Part shown: positions 8,921-16,000 of the stretch, piece by piece
Layout: every line of letters begins with the position of its first letter
Numbering within the stretch: the first letter of the stretch is position 1
Position numbers and translations under genes: made by a program
Notes under the pieces: generated by a model
Databases searched by the model: none
Told to the model about the DNA's origin: nothing
Seen by the model: the letters and a program-made list of their open reading frames with translations, nothing else
NCBI RefSeq assembly: GCF_002940945.1
Contig: NZ_PNFV01000004.1
Span: 124,001-188,000 of the forward strand
Source: Limosilactobacillus pontis
GTDB taxonomy: Bacteria; Bacillota; Bacilli; Lactobacillales; Lactobacillaceae
DNA length: 64,000 nt
Direction of reading: 5' to 3'

Positions 8921-9307
8921 TTAGTTGGCCTCCATTTCATTATTAAAGTAGCGGATATTTTTATTTTTACGTTTGGCAAAGCGGATGAAGTAGCACATAT
9001 CGTGCGTCGGTTTACCAAATGACCAGGCTTCGGCGCATTTAGTCAGTAGCACAATGTTAATAAAAGTGGCTACTTGAAATTCCTGTGAATGGTGCAGGTT
9101 AATAAATTGAGGTAGGTAAAGCTGTGGACAAATGGGAATGCCGCCATGTTGATAGACAAATCGGCAGTAAGACTGCACCTTATGAACGATCACTGGATCT
9201 TTTTTCACTACTTCCGTAAAGGGAGCGACTACGAAGATCAACGGTCGGTAGTTGGGATTAGGCTTATTGGTACGTAGCTTGGCGATAGCTAGCGTTGCTT
9301 CTGACAT
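8921..9307 (-). CDS. DUF7768/DUF4406-like phage protein
   Basis: This protein has 128 residues. The segments PLIFVVAPFTE, YCRFVYQHGGIPICPQLYLP and LLTKCAEAWSFG match a family of small phage and bacterial proteins with a Rossmann-like nucleoside-binding fold (DUF7768, related to DUF4406). Their reaction is unknown. It lies directly before the primase gene, and a terminator separates it from the polymerase gene upstream. Confidence 0.65.
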   Translation of the reverse strand: MSEATLAIAKLRTNKPNPNYRPLIFVVAPFTEVVKKDPVIVHKVQSYCRFVYQHGGIPICPQLYLPQFINLHHSQEFQVATFINIVLLTKCAEAWSFGKPTHDMCYFIRFAKRKNKNIRYFNNEMEAN

Positions 9308-9341
9308 AGATTCAGATCCTTTCTTAATAATTTATGGGACT

Positions 9342-9374
9342 AAAAAAGCCCTCACTGATAAGCCAGATGAGGGC
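9342..9374 (-). terminator. Rho-independent terminator after the DNA polymerase gene
   Basis: On the minus strand a perfect 7-bp stem (GCCCTCA/TGAGGGC) with a 13-base loop is followed by TTTTTTAG. It lies 20 bases past the polymerase stop codon. Confidence 0.75.
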
Positions 9375-9393
9375 GAGAAGTAAACTATAAAAA

Positions 9394-11328
9394 TTAATCT
9401 TTTTTGTAGAAGCCTCCGACAAAGCCAGCAGCATTGAGGATTAAGCCATCAGCCCAGTCAGGGACCTCGGTCATAATCTTAACTATTGTGTCGAGCGAGC
9501 GGTCTGTCGGAGCATCAATCACGGCTTCATCATGAATGTGCATTACGACAGGGTTACCAGCTGTTTCTAAGCGACGCATAGCCCCGGCTAACAAGTCCCG
9601 ACTAGTTGCTTGGACAATGTTTTCTACCAGCTTGGCCCCATAGGTTTCAATTCGATCCCATTTTTTCACGGTGTTGTTCCCCATGAAGGTAATCGATTCA
9701 GAACCAAACCGGTTAATGCCAATTTTAGGTTGGGGGTAGCAAAGATAACGTCCCGACCGTAAACGAAGAAACATGCAGCCACTCCGGTAAATAAACTTCA
9801 TTCCGTGGGTAGTTTGCGGGAGGTGCGTTTTAATACATTCTTTAGCTGCTTTATCAACGTCCCACCAAAACTGCACAATGTGAGGACTAGCATTACGCCA
9901 CATTTGAACCAGTGGTGGTAATTCATCATCGGTTAGGCCAAGATTAGTGGCACCCATGGCTTTGAGCGCACCAATAGAACCGCCATAGCCCAGGGCGAGT
10001 TCCGCAATTTTACCCTTTTGACGGAGTTCACCATTGATTCCATGTTTGACCACCGGGACACCAAACATCTGGCTTGCAGATACACAATAGATATCTTCAT
10101 TCTTGGCAAAGGATTCTTGTCGCCATTTTTCATTAGATAGCCAAGCAATCACCCGTGCTTCAACCGCTGAGAAGTCAGCCACGTAGAAATGATGATTTTT
10201 GCTAGGGATAAAAGCAGTGCGAATCAATTGTGATAAGACGTCTGGCACTGAATCATAAAGCATTGCAAGTGCTGGTACGTTGCCTTGCTTAACTAATTCG
10301 CGAGCTTCTTCGAGGTCTGGCATTGAATTACGGGGAAGATTTTGTACTTGTACAAGGCGACCAGCCCACCGACCCGTCCGGTTAGCACCATAAAATTGTA
10401 AAAGACCATGGACACGACCATCTTGGCACATAGCTTTCTGCATAGCCTGGTACTTTTTGACACTTGATTTGGAGAGTAACTGACGGAGAGCTAATACTTG
10501 ATGAACCGTGCCGGTAGTGGTTTGTAATAGCTGTGCCACTGATGCTTTGGATAGTGAATTAGTTTTAATACCTTGCTGCTGGAGCCAGTCTTTTAGCTGT
10601 AATGGAGAGTTAGGATTTGCTAGACCTGTTAATTCTTTAGCAGTTTGTAAGTACTGGTCATGGAAGACGTTTTGACATTTGATCGCATTGTTAACCAGTT
10701 GTTGGTCAATCCGGATACCGCGATCATTAATGTCTTGATCCATCCAGTAGTTTTCCCATTCATTCTGTGGGACAGGGAAGCATTCAAGCTTCTGGGTGAT
10801 TTCCATTTCAACCTCGACGTCACGCTGATTGTATTGCTTAAACTGTTGCCATTTATCAGGAGCATGGTAGGGGAAGTTACGAGTGCGATTTTGATTGGCC
10901 TTCGTAGGTTTGCAAGGTGTACAGAAGTAGCGCACAAGCTCTTTACCAGCAGTGATCTTTTGCCGTGGTAACCCTAACACGCTTCCAACATCTCGTAGTG
11001 ATAATGGCAAGCCGAGAGTGGCAGACCAAACACGAGAACAATGCCAACCAGTTGGCTTTAAGCGGTGACCAACAAAGCGTGACAGACAGACCCGTTCAAA
11101 TTGAGCATTAAAGGCACTTTTAATAATAGTAGGATCATCTAACGCCTTAATAACCTGAGGAGGAATTGATTCACCCTGAGTGAGGTCTATAACCTTTACT
11201 GGACCGAAGTCGATAGCGTAGCCAAAAAGCAGGAGTTCAAAGTCTTTACTGTCTGCATAACGATAGACACCAGTCTGATTTAGGTTGGTGCTGGAATAAG
11301 TTTCAATATCAATTGAAATTTGCTTCAT
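9394..11328 (-). CDS. Phage DNA polymerase, family A
   Basis: This 644-residue replicative polymerase has an N-terminal 3'-5' exonuclease-like domain beginning ISIDIETYSS (Exo I DxE). The polymerase domain has motif A DFSAVEARVIAW, the O-helix region RQKGKIAELALGYG and motif C HIHDEAVID. Length and motif order fit the single-subunit phage enzymes encoded with DUF2815 and DUF2800 proteins. Terminators flank it on both sides, so it may be expressed separately or depend on antitermination. Confidence 0.93.
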   Translation of the reverse strand: MKQISIDIETYSSTNLNQTGVYRYADSKDFELLLFGYAIDFGPVKVIDLTQGESIPPQVIKALDDPTIIKSAFNAQFERVCLSRFVGHRLKPTGWHCSRVWSATLGLPLSLRDVGSVLGLPRQKITAGKELVRYFCTPCKPTKANQNRTRNFPYHAPDKWQQFKQYNQRDVEVEMEITQKLECFPVPQNEWENYWMDQDINDRGIRIDQQLVNNAIKCQNVFHDQYLQTAKELTGLANPNSPLQLKDWLQQQGIKTNSLSKASVAQLLQTTTGTVHQVLALRQLLSKSSVKKYQAMQKAMCQDGRVHGLLQFYGANRTGRWAGRLVQVQNLPRNSMPDLEEARELVKQGNVPALAMLYDSVPDVLSQLIRTAFIPSKNHHFYVADFSAVEARVIAWLSNEKWRQESFAKNEDIYCVSASQMFGVPVVKHGINGELRQKGKIAELALGYGGSIGALKAMGATNLGLTDDELPPLVQMWRNASPHIVQFWWDVDKAAKECIKTHLPQTTHGMKFIYRSGCMFLRLRSGRYLCYPQPKIGINRFGSESITFMGNNTVKKWDRIETYGAKLVENIVQATSRDLLAGAMRRLETAGNPVVMHIHDEAVIDAPTDRSLDTIVKIMTEVPDWADGLILNAAGFVGGFYKKD

Positions 11329-11344
11329 CAGGAATCCTTTCTAC

Positions 11345-11375
11345 AAAAAATGGGTAGTCAAAGTCGACTGCCCAT
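11345..11375 (-). terminator. Rho-independent terminator between DUF2815 and polymerase genes
   Basis: On the minus strand ATGGGCAGTC pairs with GACTACCCAT (one G-U pair) and is followed by TTTTTTG. It falls inside the replication operon rather than at its end. Confidence 0.7.
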
Positions 11376-11383
11376 CTTTTGGT

Positions 11384-11935
11384 TTAAGCTAAGAAATCAT
11401 CGTTATTGCTATCATTAATCGCTGTGAAGTCATCGCTGGCACTAGCATGTCCACCTAACGGTTCGCCATCACGGATCTTTTGAATATTGCCGAGCCCACA
11501 AGCTACTCCGCGGTTACCATTGGTGTTAAAGGCGTAGAAGTTAATGGAAACCCGAGCATAGCAACCACTGTAGACTTCGTTTTGGTCGAGAATTGGTTGG
11601 ACATGCTTGTCAACAATCTGTGGTGCGGTGATAGAATTAGCGTTGATAAAGTAGCTGTTCTGATAAGCTTCATCATCACGTTCGACATCACCATCGCGGA
11701 GTGGCAGTTTTAGGGTAGCCTTGTTTGGCTTCTTGTCACCAAACTTTCCAATTCCTTCCTGGATGGCAGCATCGATAGCTTTTTCGATGGCAGTGACTGT
11801 CTTTTGATCGGACTTGGGGATGATTAGACTAACTGAATACTTTTCCTTACCACCATTGATAGACTTTGGTTCCCAGACGTTAGCGTAAGAGAGACGAGTG
11901 TTGATACCAGTAACGACTTTAGTTTGTTGTGACAT
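11384..11935 (-). CDS. DUF2815 family phage protein (probable ssDNA-binding)
   Basis: This is a 183-residue protein from the ATG at 11935 (MSQQTKVVTGINTRLSYANV), with an AAGGAGG site lying in the end of the preceding gene. The segments NVWEPKSINGGKEKYSVSLI and GCYARVSINFYAFN identify DUF2815, a family encoded beside phage family A polymerases and regarded as single-stranded DNA-binding. The acidic C-terminal tail (DDFTAINDSNNDDFLA) also fits an SSB-like protein. The start is one base beyond the stop of the DUF2800 gene. Confidence 0.8.
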   Translation of the reverse strand: MSQQTKVVTGINTRLSYANVWEPKSINGGKEKYSVSLIIPKSDQKTVTAIEKAIDAAIQEGIGKFGDKKPNKATLKLPLRDGDVERDDEAYQNSYFINANSITAPQIVDKHVQPILDQNEVYSGCYARVSINFYAFNTNGNRGVACGLGNIQKIRDGEPLGGHASASDDFTAINDSNNDDFLA

Positions 11936-11936
11936 A

Positions 11937-13076
11937 TTATTTTTCCTCCTTAAATTCATCTTGTGGGTTTGATTTGCCAATACTCTGACGCCGATCATAA
12001 TTTGGTACTAAAGTTGGTTTACCCGCAGGTTTAACAATTTCTTGACTAAACAGTTCGGTGAATTTTTTCTTACCGACCTGTTTTTCTAGTTTTTTAATCG
12101 GTAATAGCTTCTTTTGGTAAATATCATGGTAGCCATGTTCTTCAGCAATTTTTGCTACGGCTGCTTCATCCTTGTAATGACGCACAGACCGTCCTTCGAC
12201 AATTTTGTAGCCGGGCCATTGCTTACCATGATTGATGGCTAAGTTGGCAGCATAGTCTTTAACTTCGTGAGCCCAGCGGTTTAAATCGTCGATATGCTCG
12301 AGGACCTCAGTAACCTCACTATCTGTTAGCAAGTTCGGTGACCGTAGTTGAAAGCGGGTGAGCTTGTGATGATAGTCATAACGGGCTCGCAGTACAGCAT
12401 TGCAAGCAGAGAATTGGCACCAGGGGCCATAATGGACGGTGCCTTGACCAGCGAAAGCAAGTTCGGCTTTTTCTTTTAACTCGGTATTGGCCCAATGCAT
12501 TAGCTCTTTAGCGTTAATGGTCCAGGTACTAATATTGGCCATGCGAGGTTGAAAGATTGTCGTTTCAACTTCATCTATGTTATATAGACTACCGAACATC
12601 TCTAATGCTCCGACGGCATAAAGTTTCATCTGTGGATTGTTCTGGGCTTCCACTCGGACACCCTTGCCATATTTGAAGTCGATAATGTGGAGTAGGTGAT
12701 CAGAAACAATTACGCAGTCGCCAGTACCAAAACCTTCAGGAACATATTTAGAGAAATCCAGTTTCTGCTCTACCTTGATCGTGGCATCAGGTGCATACTC
12801 CTTAGCTTTATGATATTGTTCCAGGACATAGCTTGCGTAATCATCAGTTAGGTCTTCCATCTCATCTGATTGGTAGTCAGAAGTAGGACGCTTGAATTTG
12901 TCACCAAGCAAGCGATGAATTTTATATTCACCGAGGGCATGGGCAGCCGTCCCTTCAGCAGCTACATTAGAAGTAGTGTGGGGGAAGTATTGCTCTAGTC
13001 GTGGGAGTGGTGAAGCACTTAGCCAACGATTAGCACTGGAAGCTGATAATAATGCGTGGTGGGTTGGTGAACTCAT
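11937..13076 (-). CDS. DUF2800 family phage protein, RecB/Cas4-like nuclease fold
   Basis: This 379-residue protein starts with SPTHHALLSASSANRWL and AAEGTAAHALGEYK, as DUF2800 proteins do. It contains a PD-(D/E)XK-type core with GTGDCVIVSDHLLHIIDFKYG (shown here in part as GTGDCVI and IIDFKYGKG) and QMKLYAVGAL. The family resembles Cas4/RecB exonucleases and is paired with DUF2815 in phage replication modules. Its start overlaps the stop of the 105-residue gene upstream by four bases. Confidence 0.8.
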   Translation of the reverse strand: MSSPTHHALLSASSANRWLSASPLPRLEQYFPHTTSNVAAEGTAAHALGEYKIHRLLGDKFKRPTSDYQSDEMEDLTDDYASYVLEQYHKAKEYAPDATIKVEQKLDFSKYVPEGFGTGDCVIVSDHLLHIIDFKYGKGVRVEAQNNPQMKLYAVGALEMFGSLYNIDEVETTIFQPRMANISTWTINAKELMHWANTELKEKAELAFAGQGTVHYGPWCQFSACNAVLRARYDYHHKLTRFQLRSPNLLTDSEVTEVLEHIDDLNRWAHEVKDYAANLAINHGKQWPGYKIVEGRSVRHYKDEAAVAKIAEEHGYHDIYQKKLLPIKKLEKQVGKKKFTELFSQEIVKPAGKPTLVPNYDRRQSIGKSNPQDEFKEEK

Positions 13077-13390
13077 TGTCCTAATCCCTCCGCACTGTAG
13101 TAAAGATCTTCGTAATCTTTAGGGTCCACGTCAGAAAGCTTCTCCGCATCAAACTTATGGAGCAAAGCTTTAACTTGGTCGGTATAACCTTCGGCGCTCT
13201 TCTTTGCTAGCATCTTGCGGACAGTTACTTTATCTTCAACTGGATCGCGCTTTGGCTGCTCATCTTTAAATTGCTCTCCATTTTGGTTGCTTGATAGCAA
13301 TCCATGAAGGGACAGAATAGCTTCTTTGGTCTGATCGATTAAGTTCTCAGCTTCCTTGAGTTTCAAATCAAGATCATTCATTGCGCTCAT
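13073..13390 (-). CDS. Small phage early protein with helical C-terminal domain
   Basis: This is a 105-residue acidic, helical protein. The C-terminal part LAKKSAEGYTDQVKALLHKF followed by LSDVDPKDYEDL is a common element in phage accessory proteins, sometimes mislabelled 'rRNA biogenesis protein Rrp5'. I do not know its function. AGGAGG precedes the first ATG. It overlaps the genes on both sides (17 and 4 bases), so it belongs to the early operon. Confidence 0.55.
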   Translation of the reverse strand: MSAMNDLDLKLKEAENLIDQTKEAILSLHGLLSSNQNGEQFKDEQPKRDPVEDKVTVRKMLAKKSAEGYTDQVKALLHKFDAEKLSDVDPKDYEDLYYSAEGLGQ

Positions 13391-13574
13391 AGGAATCCTC
13401 CTTTACTTCGTTAATCTGTAGCTGTTGAACATCTTTGCCAAGTGCGATCACCATCAAGTGATGTGCTTTACCAAGCAGCAAACGCAGCAGTCGTTCACGG
13501 ATCGTGACGTTGCGCATGTCGATGATGCCATCTTGAGGGTGCTTGGTAAGCTTAATTGACACTTTATTAGCCAT
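13374..13574 (-). CDS. Small conserved phage early protein
   Basis: This 66-residue protein contains VTIRERLLRLLLGKAHHLMV, a segment seen in short phage proteins located just before the DUF2800/DUF2815/polymerase block. A short amphipathic helix is likely; no enzymatic motif is visible. It is the first gene after a terminator and its end overlaps the next gene by 17 bases. The function is not recognised. Confidence 0.55.
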   Translation of the reverse strand: MANKVSIKLTKHPQDGIIDMRNVTIRERLLRLLLGKAHHLMVIALGKDVQQLQINEVKEDSYERNE

Positions 13575-13634
13575 CTTTTATCTCCTTTCAAATAACTGTG
13601 TGGGTCATTCCTCACATCTATTTGCCAGGAGAAG

Positions 13635-13665
13635 AAAAAAAGTGAACCATCTCTGGCTCACTTTT
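13635..13665 (-). terminator. Terminator after the sigma-like early gene
   Basis: AGTGAGCC pairs with GGTTCACT on the minus strand, followed by a run of seven Ts. It lies just past the stop codon of the sigma-like gene. Confidence 0.7.
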
Positions 13666-13667
13666 TC

Positions 13668-14189
13668 TTAATTACTTTTGATCCCGTAGAATTGTCGCAG
13701 CTTTGCTAAGCCAGCTTTAACATGTCTACCAGCCATGACATTACTGATACCCATATTGTTGGCGATTTGCCTTTTTCTGAGTTTCAGACAGTAGTAGCTC
13801 AGGACAGCATACCGCTGTTTGACAGTTAAAGTCTTTAAAGCATCTGGTAATTGATTAGCTAATTGTTGGCGTAGTTGATTGTCTTCATTTTTAATTAACA
13901 TATCTAACAAATAATCTTTCCCGTAAACAGACGTGATTTCCATAGAATACCTATCCGCTAACGTATCGATTGCATTAATGTCTGGATCTTCTAATGAAGT
14001 AGCAAAGAACTTGTCTTGATGCCTTTCATTTCGATGATCTGAATTGTATTGATCATGATTAAAGTCAAATACAATATTTCCCTGCGCTTTGGTAATTGTA
14101 GTTACCTGCTTTCCCATGTGCTTTACCCTAACGATTAACTTGCCGTCCTTTTCACCGATTAATTCATACTCACTGTTATCTGTTTTCAT
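13668..14189 (-). CDS. Phage sigma-70-like transcriptional regulator
   Basis: This 173-residue protein is taken from the ATG at 14189 (MKTDNSEYELIGEKDGKLIV) because GGAGG lies eight bases upstream; frames reaching 14342 would cross a strong hairpin. The C-terminal region LTVKQRYAVLSYYCLKLRKR followed by NNMGISNVMAGRHVKAGLAK resembles sigma factor region 4 with a helix-turn-helix. It is the rightmost phage gene and the first in the leftward transcript, bounded by a nested hairpin before it and a terminator after it. It may control early phage transcription. Confidence 0.6.
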   Translation of the reverse strand: MKTDNSEYELIGEKDGKLIVRVKHMGKQVTTITKAQGNIVFDFNHDQYNSDHRNERHQDKFFATSLEDPDINAIDTLADRYSMEITSVYGKDYLLDMLIKNEDNQLRQQLANQLPDALKTLTVKQRYAVLSYYCLKLRKRQIANNMGISNVMAGRHVKAGLAKLRQFYGIKSN

Positions 14190-14231
14190 TAATAAAACCT
14201 CCATTCCGGTCTCCCGAAACGAAGGCAAAGG

Positions 14232-14308
14232 ACAAAAAGAGCCACTGGTAGTGTGCAAAACAGTCCGAAACTTATTCGTTTCGGGACTGCAGCAAACCTT
14301 CCAGTGGC
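14232..14308 (-). promoter_or_regulatory. Nested double-stem leader, probable attenuator of the sigma-like gene
   Basis: On the minus strand an outer 8-bp stem (GCCACTGG at 14241-14248 with CCAGTGGC at 14301-14308) encloses an inner stem (CAGTCCGAAAC at 14261-14271 with GTTTCGGGACTG at 14278-14289, one bulged base). The outer stem is followed by CTCTTTTTG. The element is about 40 bases upstream of the sigma-like ATG, so it would end or gate the leftward transcript. Confidence 0.55.
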
Positions 14309-14412
14309 TGGTTGCAGTTAAAGTATTCAATTTGGTAAGCATGCTGGAACATCGTTAGCTTGACGATGCATGCTGAATTAAATAGATAAAATTCACGATC
14401 GCCTAAATAATA

Positions 14413-14441
14413 TTGAGAAACGTATATGTAAACGGTATACT
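14413..14441 (+). promoter_or_regulatory. Probable promoter of the defence operon
   Basis: TTGAGA and TATACT are separated by exactly 17 bases, a near-consensus sigma-A promoter on the plus strand. It lies about 120 bases before the first defence gene and immediately before a perfect inverted repeat. Confidence 0.6.
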
Positions 14442-14447
14442 TAAATA

Positions 14448-14475
14448 GTGAATTAAATCATTATCTTTAATTCAC
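14448..14475. repeat. Perfect inverted repeat, candidate operator in the defence leader
   Basis: GTGAATTAAA and TTTAATTCAC form a perfect 10-bp inverted repeat around an eight-base spacer, beginning six bases after the predicted -10 box. The position suits an operator for a small HTH protein, such as the one encoded at 17620-17868. An RNA hairpin is the alternative. Confidence 0.5.
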
Positions 14476-14499
14476 AATTAGTATATTGGAAACAAGAAT

Positions 14500-14544
14500 T
14501 TGACCCCGGACAGTTTGAGACAAAATCGGGCATTTTTTGTCCGA
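14500..14544. other. Possible insertion-sequence end remnant at the prophage/defence junction
   Basis: TGACCCCGGACAGTTTGAGA, followed by an imperfect hairpin (GACAAAAT/ATTTTTTGTC) and TGTCCGAAAG, resembles the terminal region of IS3-family elements of lactobacilli. No transposase gene and no matching second end were found, so this is at most a scar. Confidence 0.25.
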
Positions 14545-14562
14545 AAGTAGAGTGTGATTAAT

Positions 14563-15783
14563 ATGGAATTTTCTGATTTCTTTGACATAATGTGGACTTA
14601 CCTGGCTGACCCAGAATCTAAAGAAAGCAACAAAGAAGGCCGACCAGAGTTCCTTAAAAATTTAATTGATATGTTGATCCGTGAACCGCAAACAGAAGAG
14701 GAAGACCAAAAAGCGGAAAACGGAGATTTAAATCCGTTAAATAATAAGGAAGCAGACACGATTAATAAGTACTGTTCTGGATCCAGAAAAATTCCAAAAA
14801 AAGATGCAAAAGATATCTTGAAAAGAATCAGTGATGGAAATCGATTTTTTGAAAGAATTGTTTTTGCAGCTCCTGGGGCAAAAAAAGGTATTAGAGATGA
14901 ACTTAGAAAAAGAAGTTTTAATGTTACTTCTGCTTCATTAGGTAAAGTATGTTTTGACATAATGAAAGCCTTCCTAGAAAAATTTAAGGAAGGAAAAAGT
15001 TCTGTGACTGAATCCGATATTGCAGATGATAAAAAGAATGTTACCTACTTAAAGTTAGTCCACGATGTTCGATTTAAATGTCCACTATGTGGACGAGAAT
15101 TGATTACTGATGGAGATACTGAAGCAATTGCAGGATATGATGTGGTCCATATTTTTCCAGCCAATCTATCAATGGAAGGTAAAGCAGAATTTTCCAAAAT
15201 AAAAAAAGCACCTGAAAATTCAGATGCTTTGGAAAATAAAATTCCCTTGTGCTTAAATTGTGCAAATCTTTATCTCGAGAATCCAACATTAAAGAATTAT
15301 CAAACCTTAGTTAATGAAAAAAGACGTATTGATATTGAACACAAACTCGCCAAAGGACTTAATCAGTTAACCTTAGAAGATAATTTAATCAAAGTTATAA
15401 AGGGCTTAAAAGAGATAAAGCCCGATAAGATTACTAATCCCATTTCTTATGATGCGCATAAGATAGAAGAAAAGATTAACAATGACTATCCTTTGCAAGG
15501 TGCTGTTCAATTTTATGTTATGGGTTACTACAACAAAATAAGAGATCAATTCTCAAGTATGGAGGGTAACTCGTTCAGTTTTGATGATCTGGCCACAACA
15601 ATTAAATTGGCATATATCAAATTTAAACGAGAAGGATTAAGTCAGAGTGAAGTTTTTAATCATCTGGCTCATTGGATTCTTGAAAAAGAACATTTGGAAA
15701 ATGATTTTATAGAAGCGGCGAGAATTTTAGTTGCTTTCTTTGTACAAAATTGTGAGGTGTTTGAAGTTGAAATTGCCCAGTAA
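14563..15783 (+). CDS. HNH nuclease effector of an ABC-three-component-like system
   Basis: This protein of about 406 residues is the first gene of the island. Counted from the ATG at 14563, a zinc-finger HNH nuclease lies in the middle: FKCPLCGREL (C173, C176), DVVHIFPANL (H196) and IPLCLNCANL (C230, C233). The N-terminal 150 residues are charged and helical. The C-terminal 170 residues lack a recognised motif and would be the adaptor that docks on the ABC ATPase in ABC-three-component systems (family knowledge). A GTG at 14554 gives three more residues and is an equal start candidate; neither has a strong ribosome site. The gene is AT-rich and overlaps the next one by 17 bases. Confidence 0.75.
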   Translation: MEFSDFFDIMWTYLADPESKESNKEGRPEFLKNLIDMLIREPQTEEEDQKAENGDLNPLNNKEADTINKYCSGSRKIPKKDAKDILKRISDGNRFFERIVFAAPGAKKGIRDELRKRSFNVTSASLGKVCFDIMKAFLEKFKEGKSSVTESDIADDKKNVTYLKLVHDVRFKCPLCGRELITDGDTEAIAGYDVVHIFPANLSMEGKAEFSKIKKAPENSDALENKIPLCLNCANLYLENPTLKNYQTLVNEKRRIDIEHKLAKGLNQLTLEDNLIKVIKGLKEIKPDKITNPISYDAHKIEEKINNDYPLQGAVQFYVMGYYNKIRDQFSSMEGNSFSFDDLATTIKLAYIKFKREGLSQSEVFNHLAHWILEKEHLENDFIEAARILVAFFVQNCEVFEVEIAQ

Positions 15784-16000
15784 AGTTACTGATTATAAAG
15801 AGAGTACACTAGCCAATCTACCTAAAATTTTAAAAGCCTTAGATAAGGATGCTATGAATCCACAACAACTTTTTGCAGCCACAAAAAGATATTTTGATGA
15901 TGTTGGCGAATTTGTTGAGTCCTTAGATTGTTTATTTACTTTGGGTAAAATTCGCATTGATAAAGAGACAGGTGTGATACACAGTGTTAAAGCAAATTAG
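15767..16000 (+). CDS. Middle component of an ABC-three-component-like system
   Basis: This is a 77-residue protein starting at TTG 15767 (MKLPSKVTDYKESTL), chosen because GAGGTG lies seven bases upstream. The frame extends back to 15731 without a better site. It reads as a small winged-helix protein (NPQQLFAATKRYFDDVGEFV, then LDCLFTLGKIRIDKETG), the size and style of the 'middle component' encoded between effector and ATPase in ABC-three-component systems. It overlaps both neighbours by 17 bases, so the three proteins are almost certainly made together. Confidence 0.7.
   Translation: MKLPSKVTDYKESTLANLPKILKALDKDAMNPQQLFAATKRYFDDVGEFVESLDCLFTLGKIRIDKETGVIHSVKAN

Noticed and set aside
13073..13390. 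Annotation as 'rRNA biogenesis protein Rrp5'
   Set aside because: This name is a known carry-over for short phage proteins with this helical tail; nothing in 105 residues supports such a role.
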